From assembly GCF_000419445.1 (NCBI RefSeq), contig NZ_AULK01000004.1, forward strand, positions 234,686-298,685: 64,000 nt of DNA, read 5' to 3'. The DNA comes from Gryllotalpicola ginsengisoli DSM 22003 (lineage in GTDB: Bacteria; Actinomycetota; Actinomycetes; Actinomycetales; Microbacteriaceae). The notes under the pieces are model-generated. The model was not told where the DNA came from, ran no database searches, and saw nothing but the letters and a program-made list of their open reading frames with translations. The position numbers and the translations under genes are program-made. Shown here piece by piece: positions 60,409-64,000 of the stretch (the first letter of the stretch is position 1; each line of letters begins with the position of its first letter).

Positions 60409-61830
60409 ATGACCGACGAAACCCTCGCCGCCGACCGATTGTTTCGCTCGCACCGACTTCGCCTCGCGATCTCGATCCTCGACTCCGAACCGGCGATCTG
60501 GCGTGTGCTCGACGTCGACGGCGGCCTCACGCTCGGTCAACTGCACCAGGTGATCCAGCTCTCGTTCGGGTGGAACGACGTCCACCTGCACGAATTCGCA
60601 TGGTTCGACTTCAGCACGGCGAACGCCGAGCTCGGCATCGCGCCCGACATGAAGCTGCGGTGGGGGCCGACCGGCAACGACTACGCCGACCTCGACGGGC
60701 CCGTCGAGCGCTTCGACGAGAACGACTGGTCCATCGACGCCGCGTTCGTCGCGACCGGGCACACCCAGATCGACTACATCTACGACTTCGGCGACGCCTG
60801 GCACGTCGTCATCGAGCTGGTCGAGCGAGGCGACGATCACGAGGCACCGTTCGCCGGCGCCGTGGCCCTGGACGGTCGGTTCGCCGGCCCGGTGGAAGAC
60901 TCGGGCGGCATAGAGAGCTTCTCCGAGCTGGCTTCCGTGCTGCGCGACCCCGGGCACGAAAACCACGAAGAAGCCGCATCGTGGGTGAAGTGGGTCGTCG
61001 GCCCCATGCGCAGCTACGATCCCGACGACGCGGATCTCGCGGCACTCAACGCCAAGCTCGCGGCGGCCCTCGGCCCCGACGACCCCGACCGTGACGCGCC
61101 GCCTGCTGTCCGAGCGCTGTTCGATCGGATGCCTCCCGCCGCCGCCGCCGCGGAGTGGCGGGCGTACGCGCAGCGATACGGCGCGTTCGCTCTCGACGAG
61201 GTCGACACCGCGACCGCAACCGCAGCCATGGCTCCGCTACAGGCGCTCCTCGAGGCCGTCGGTGCGGAGGGCATCCAGCTCACCGGCGCCGGCTGGCTTC
61301 CGCCCTCGGTCGTGCACGGGCTGATGGTCGAACTCGGCTGGCTGGAGGACTGGTTCGGCGCCTCGAATCGGGAGCAGAACACGGTGCCCATCGCGGAGCT
61401 TCGCGAAGTCGCCCACAGACTTGGCCTCGTCCGCAAGTACCGCGGAAAGCTCGTCCTCACCCCCGCAGCCCGAGCAGTGTTCGATGACCCCCCACGGCTC
61501 TGGGATGTCGTCGTCGACCGCATCGCGTCCCTGAAGCTGTCCGACGCGGAACGGGACGCGCTGGCGTTGCTGACCCTGACCATCGCGGCGGACTCTCACG
61601 GCGGCGTGAACGCCCACGCGCCGCTGGTCGTCCGGGGGATGAGCGCTCTCGGCTGGTCTGTCGACCCCGGCGAGGCGATGCTGGAGTTCGAGATCTACCG
61701 GGTGATGTCCACGCCGTGGCGCCTATTCGACTCACTCGGGCTCGTGCCCCGGCTCTCAATGGTGGAGCGGGAGGTGCCGGCGCACACACGGGCGTTCGCG
61801 CGAGCGCTCCTCGCCAAACTTCCCGCTTGA
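60409..61830 (+). CDS. Plasmid pRiA4b ORF-3-like protein
   Basis: 473 residues from ATG at 60409. Residues 15-180 match PF07929: LRLAISILDSEPAIWRVLDV, LGQLHQVIQLSFGWNDVHLH, EFAWFDF and TQIDYIYDFGDAWHVVIEL with the YDFGD.W hallmark. Residues 200-470 are a helical region without a recognised family. The function of PF07929 proteins is unknown; they are frequent in plasmids and accessory loci. It lies 17 bases after the candidate immunity gene on the same strand and may be a further member of that operon. Confidence 0.85.
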   Translation: MTDETLAADRLFRSHRLRLAISILDSEPAIWRVLDVDGGLTLGQLHQVIQLSFGWNDVHLHEFAWFDFSTANAELGIAPDMKLRWGPTGNDYADLDGPVERFDENDWSIDAAFVATGHTQIDYIYDFGDAWHVVIELVERGDDHEAPFAGAVALDGRFAGPVEDSGGIESFSELASVLRDPGHENHEEAASWVKWVVGPMRSYDPDDADLAALNAKLAAALGPDDPDRDAPPAVRALFDRMPPAAAAAEWRAYAQRYGAFALDEVDTATATAAMAPLQALLEAVGAEGIQLTGAGWLPPSVVHGLMVELGWLEDWFGASNREQNTVPIAELREVAHRLGLVRKYRGKLVLTPAARAVFDDPPRLWDVVVDRIASLKLSDAERDALALLTLTIAADSHGGVNAHAPLVVRGMSALGWSVDPGEAMLEFEIYRVMSTPWRLFDSLGLVPRLSMVEREVPAHTRAFARALLAKLPA

Positions 61831-61834
61831 CCGC

Positions 61835-62581
61835 TCAGCACCCCGGACCGGTCGGGTTCTCGTTGCAGTCCTCGTTCACCAGCACGACCTTCACGCCCTT
61901 GGCGGTCACCGTCACCGGAGCCGACGTCAGCGCCAGCGTGCCCGGCACCTGCGACCACGCATCCTGCCCGTCGAAGCGGTACTGCGCCGTGAATCCCACG
62001 GTGACCGTCACCGTGTACGTGCCTCTCGCCGCGTACACATGCGACGTCGGAGTCTCCGTGAACTGCTCCTGCCCCAGCTGCGCCCAGGTGCGCCCGGCCG
62101 CGGCCAGCGTTCGACTCGTGCCGTCGCCGTAATCCCAGGTGTACGCGGTCGGCGTGAACCTCACCGTGACTTCGTGCCCCAGCAGCTCGCCGGCCTTCTG
62201 CTGAGCCGCGTCGCCCGCCACGAAGTTCGTCGGATACCCGGCCAGCGTCCACTCCCCCGGCTCTGCCGTGACCTTCGGACGCACCGCCAAGAACTTCGCC
62301 ACGTCGCTCAGCCCCGGCGTCGGCAGCCCCGCGTCCACGGCCGGCTTTTCATCGGACGCCTCGGCCGGCTGCTCATTGCTATAACAGACGACCTCGCCCC
62401 GCTCGCACTGGATAACGCCATCCATACCGACCAGGTCTTGAGTCGGGCGTTGCCATACAGGGACCGGGGGTGGAGCGTCCGACGCATCCTTACTCTCCGA
62501 CCGGGGGGCGGAGTCCGTTTGGTTGTCTGACTCGCCTGATTGCCCTGCAACGGCTTCATCGCCAGTTGTTTTTCGGCTCAT
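61835..62581 (-). pseudogene. PKD-domain-like secreted protein gene, 5' end removed by ISL3 insertion
   Basis: 248 codons remain open. A Ser/Asp/Pro-rich region (1-50), QCERGEVVCYSN and a PKD-like beta domain with YTWDYGDGTSRTLAAAG, THVYAARG-type SHVYAARGTYTVTVTVGF and a terminal NEDCNENPTGPGC are visible. Relatives of this type in Actinobacteria begin with a signal peptide; none is present here. The ATG and the first two codons lie inside the insertion sequence's terminal repeat, so the native start and signal region were separated by the insertion. The ATG overlaps the transposase stop (ATGA), so the remnant might be translated from transposon transcripts, but secretion is unlikely. Confidence 0.7.
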
Positions 62582-63888
62582 CGCGAATGAGAGTGTAGGA
62601 GCGGTCTGAATCCGCCGGCTTCGAGGAGCGATCTGGCGACGTAGTGCGTGAGGTTCCGGAAGCCGAGGGCGGAACCGCGAAGGTGCTCGAGCCGGCCGTT
62701 GATGGCCTCCGTTGGGCCGTTGCTCGTTCCGGGGCGGTCGAAGAACGCGAGGATGTCCGCGGCGCGCTGCTTCAGTGTGCGGCCGAGGCGACGGACCTCT
62801 TTGAGCAGCGCGGGGACGCCGTTGCTGACAGAGTCGATCACCGCCCGCATCATCTCCTTCGCCTTGTTCTTGTCGGGTTCGCGGTAGGCGGCGACGATGC
62901 GCTGGTAGATGCCCCAGGTCGCTTCGACCTCGACGTGCTCCTCGGCGGCGAACACCGCGTCGAGCCGCGCGGTCTGCTTCTCGGTGAGGAAGCTCGCGCC
63001 GGTGTGGAGGGTGCGGCGGACCCCGTAGAGCGGGTCGCCGGCGTGACCGCGGTGCCCGAGGGTGTCTTGTTGGACGCGCTGCCGGGTCCGGTCGAGCGCG
63101 TCGCCGGCGAGGCGGACGACGTGGAACGGGTCCATCACCGGGACCGCGTCGGGGAGCTCTTCGGCCGCGGCGGTCTTGAACCCGGAGAACCCGTCCATCG
63201 CGACCACCTCGATCCGGCTCGACCACTCCGCAGGCCGGGCGGCGAGCCACTCCTTGAACACCTGCTTCGAGCGGCCCTCGACCATGTCCAGCAGCCTGGC
63301 CGGGCCCGTCTTGTTCCTCGCGGGGGTGAGGTCGATGATCACGGTCACGTACTTCTCGCCAAACCGTGTGTGACGCCAGACGTGCTCGTCGACACCGATC
63401 GTGGTGACCCCGTCGAACCTCGCCGGGTCGTCGATCAGGCGACGCTTGCCTTCGGCGATGATCGCGGTGTTCGCGGTATGCCACGACACCCCGAGCCCTG
63501 CTGCGGCGCGGGAGACGGTGAGGTGGTCGACCACGATCGCCGTGAGTGCCCACCCAATCCCGCCGCGGGAGATCTTCTCCCTCGGCGCCGCCGCCTTCGA
63601 CGTGTCCTGCCGCCAGGTCCGGCGGCAGTGCGTGCACCGGTAGCGGCGCACCCGGACCAGCAGCGTCGTCGGCCGATGCCCGAACGGCTCATGCGCCAGC
63701 GGCCGCGTCACCGTGTCACGCGGCACGCCCTCCGCGCCGCACTTCCGACACCACGGGTCGTCCTCGACGACGCGGCACTCCAGCACCGCCCGATCAGGCT
63801 CGAGCAGCTGCCCGACGGCCTGAAGGCCGAGCTCGTCGAGACGGCAGAACGTGGTCAGGTCAGGGGTCGCGAACGTAGGGTGGTGCAA
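62578..63888 (-). CDS. ISL3-family transposase
   Basis: 436 residues from TTG at 63888. An N-terminal zinc-ribbon-like part has DPWCRKCGAEG and YRCTHCRRTW. A helix-turn-helix segment SRAAAGLGVSWHTANTAI precedes the DDE domain: GVDEHVWRH (first Asp), VVAMDGFSGFK (second Asp region), DPFHVVRLAGDALD, and SNGPTEAINGRLEHLRG (Glu). All catalytic elements look intact, so the element may be active. The TGA stop lies inside the left inverted repeat. The start follows a hairpin that would hide its GGAAG site in read-through transcripts. Confidence 0.94.
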   Translation of the reverse strand: MHHPTFATPDLTTFCRLDELGLQAVGQLLEPDRAVLECRVVEDDPWCRKCGAEGVPRDTVTRPLAHEPFGHRPTTLLVRVRRYRCTHCRRTWRQDTSKAAAPREKISRGGIGWALTAIVVDHLTVSRAAAGLGVSWHTANTAIIAEGKRRLIDDPARFDGVTTIGVDEHVWRHTRFGEKYVTVIIDLTPARNKTGPARLLDMVEGRSKQVFKEWLAARPAEWSSRIEVVAMDGFSGFKTAAAEELPDAVPVMDPFHVVRLAGDALDRTRQRVQQDTLGHRGHAGDPLYGVRRTLHTGASFLTEKQTARLDAVFAAEEHVEVEATWGIYQRIVAAYREPDKNKAKEMMRAVIDSVSNGVPALLKEVRRLGRTLKQRAADILAFFDRPGTSNGPTEAINGRLEHLRGSALGFRNLTHYVARSLLEAGGFRPLLHSHSR

Positions 63889-63945
63889 GTCGAGGTCTTC
63901 CGGCGGATGGTGAGCGTGAGAACTTCCATCCTGGAAGACCTCGAC
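63889..63945 (-). promoter_or_regulatory. Inverted repeat hiding the transposase ribosome site
   Basis: GTCGAGGTCTTCC (63889-63901) and GGAAGACCTCGAC (63933-63945) are perfect 13-bp complements with a 31-base loop. On the minus strand the 3' arm ends at the TTG start codon and contains the only Shine-Dalgarno-like GGAAG. Folding would block translation from transcripts entering from outside the element. Confidence 0.65.
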
Positions 63946-64000
63946 GCCTATCCGCGAACCAGCCGGCGGTCCCGGGCTACACCCTCAACTGCGAAGAGCC

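Larger units (their letters stand above)
62575..64000 (-). mobile_element. ISL3-family insertion sequence, complete, 1426 bp
   Basis: Left end at 62575 reads GGCTCATCGCGAATGAGAGT. Right end, read inward from 64000 on the minus strand, is GGCTCTTCGCAGTTGAGGGT. The two imperfect inverted repeats share GGCTC, TCGC, TGAG and GTGTAG blocks. One transposase fills most of the element. The expected 8-bp target duplication would be TGTTTTTC (62567-62574); its second copy lies beyond the window. The right end coincides with the last base supplied. Confidence 0.9.

Noticed and set aside
61835..63637. 600-residue PKD protein reading through the insertion sequence
   Set aside because: The N-terminal 350 codons are a shadow of the transposase gene. 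The true PKD sequence begins at the element's left end.

Overview
The window looks like a chromosomal segment of a high-GC actinobacterium, most likely family Microbacteriaceae. The evidence is the strongly GC-rich codon use, the actinobacterial coproporphyrin-dependent haem pathway (hemQ/hemH/hemY with C5-pathway hemA and hemL), the mismatch endonuclease NucS, the constant use of GTG starts, and the dense GGATGC/GCATCC hexamers. No rRNA, tRNA or CRISPR array was found. Genus-level assignment is not possible from the sequence alone.

Region 1 (1-4.7 kb) holds a truncated secreted sedolisin protease, an aldose 1-epimerase, a YhdH-type reductase overlapping a GH29 alpha-L-fucosidase, and a conserved protein of unknown role whose tail overlaps the fucosidase tail. 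Region 2 (4.9-18.2 kb) is a near-complete haem biosynthesis cluster. hemE, hemY, hemQ, hemH, hemC, hemD, hemB and hemL are on the minus strand with mostly 1- to 4-base overlaps, and hemA is divergent. The cluster is split twice: by a three-gene membrane/envelope set (YtxH-like, holin-like, DUF3618) plus a small plus-strand gene, and by a 1.4-kb island (GNAT plus hypothetical) bounded by identical inverted 31-bp repeats.

Region 3 (18-48 kb) is mostly housekeeping: glycyl-tRNA synthetase, an M13 peptidase, an ABC exporter with a MarR-type regulator, MATE and MFS transporters, a divergent G6PDH, two LacI regulators, NucS, a secreted beta-propeller/Ig-like protein, a tandem fluoride channel pair, an aspartate aminotransferase, an acyl-CoA ligase, an aldo/keto reductase with its TetR repressor, and an Eis-like acetyltransferase. 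Palindromic operator candidates lie in several divergent intergenic regions.

Region 4 (47.7-56.2 kb) is a glycan-uptake operon under a LacI regulator whose promoter sits between two inverted operators. It encodes a lipoprotein sugar binder, two permeases, two five-bladed-propeller glycosidase/phosphorylase proteins (GH130-like) and a secreted (alpha/alpha)6-type protein. It has no ATPase, so a shared MsiK-type ATPase is presumably used. Region 5 (56-64 kb) is accessory: a serine hydrolase, then a four-gene set that looks like a contact-dependent/type VII-style polymorphic toxin locus (small helical protein, toxin with pre-toxin hydrophobic segment, duplicated-domain immunity candidate, PRiA4b ORF3-like protein). 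It ends in a PKD-like gene beheaded by an ISL3-family insertion sequence whose right inverted repeat ends exactly at the last base of the window.

Two themes run across the window. First, many genes have a TANNNT-type -10 box 6-8 bases before the start codon, implying leaderless mRNAs. Second, several families of short palindromic dispersed repeats sit in intergenic gaps, and one of them now encodes the C-terminus of HemE.
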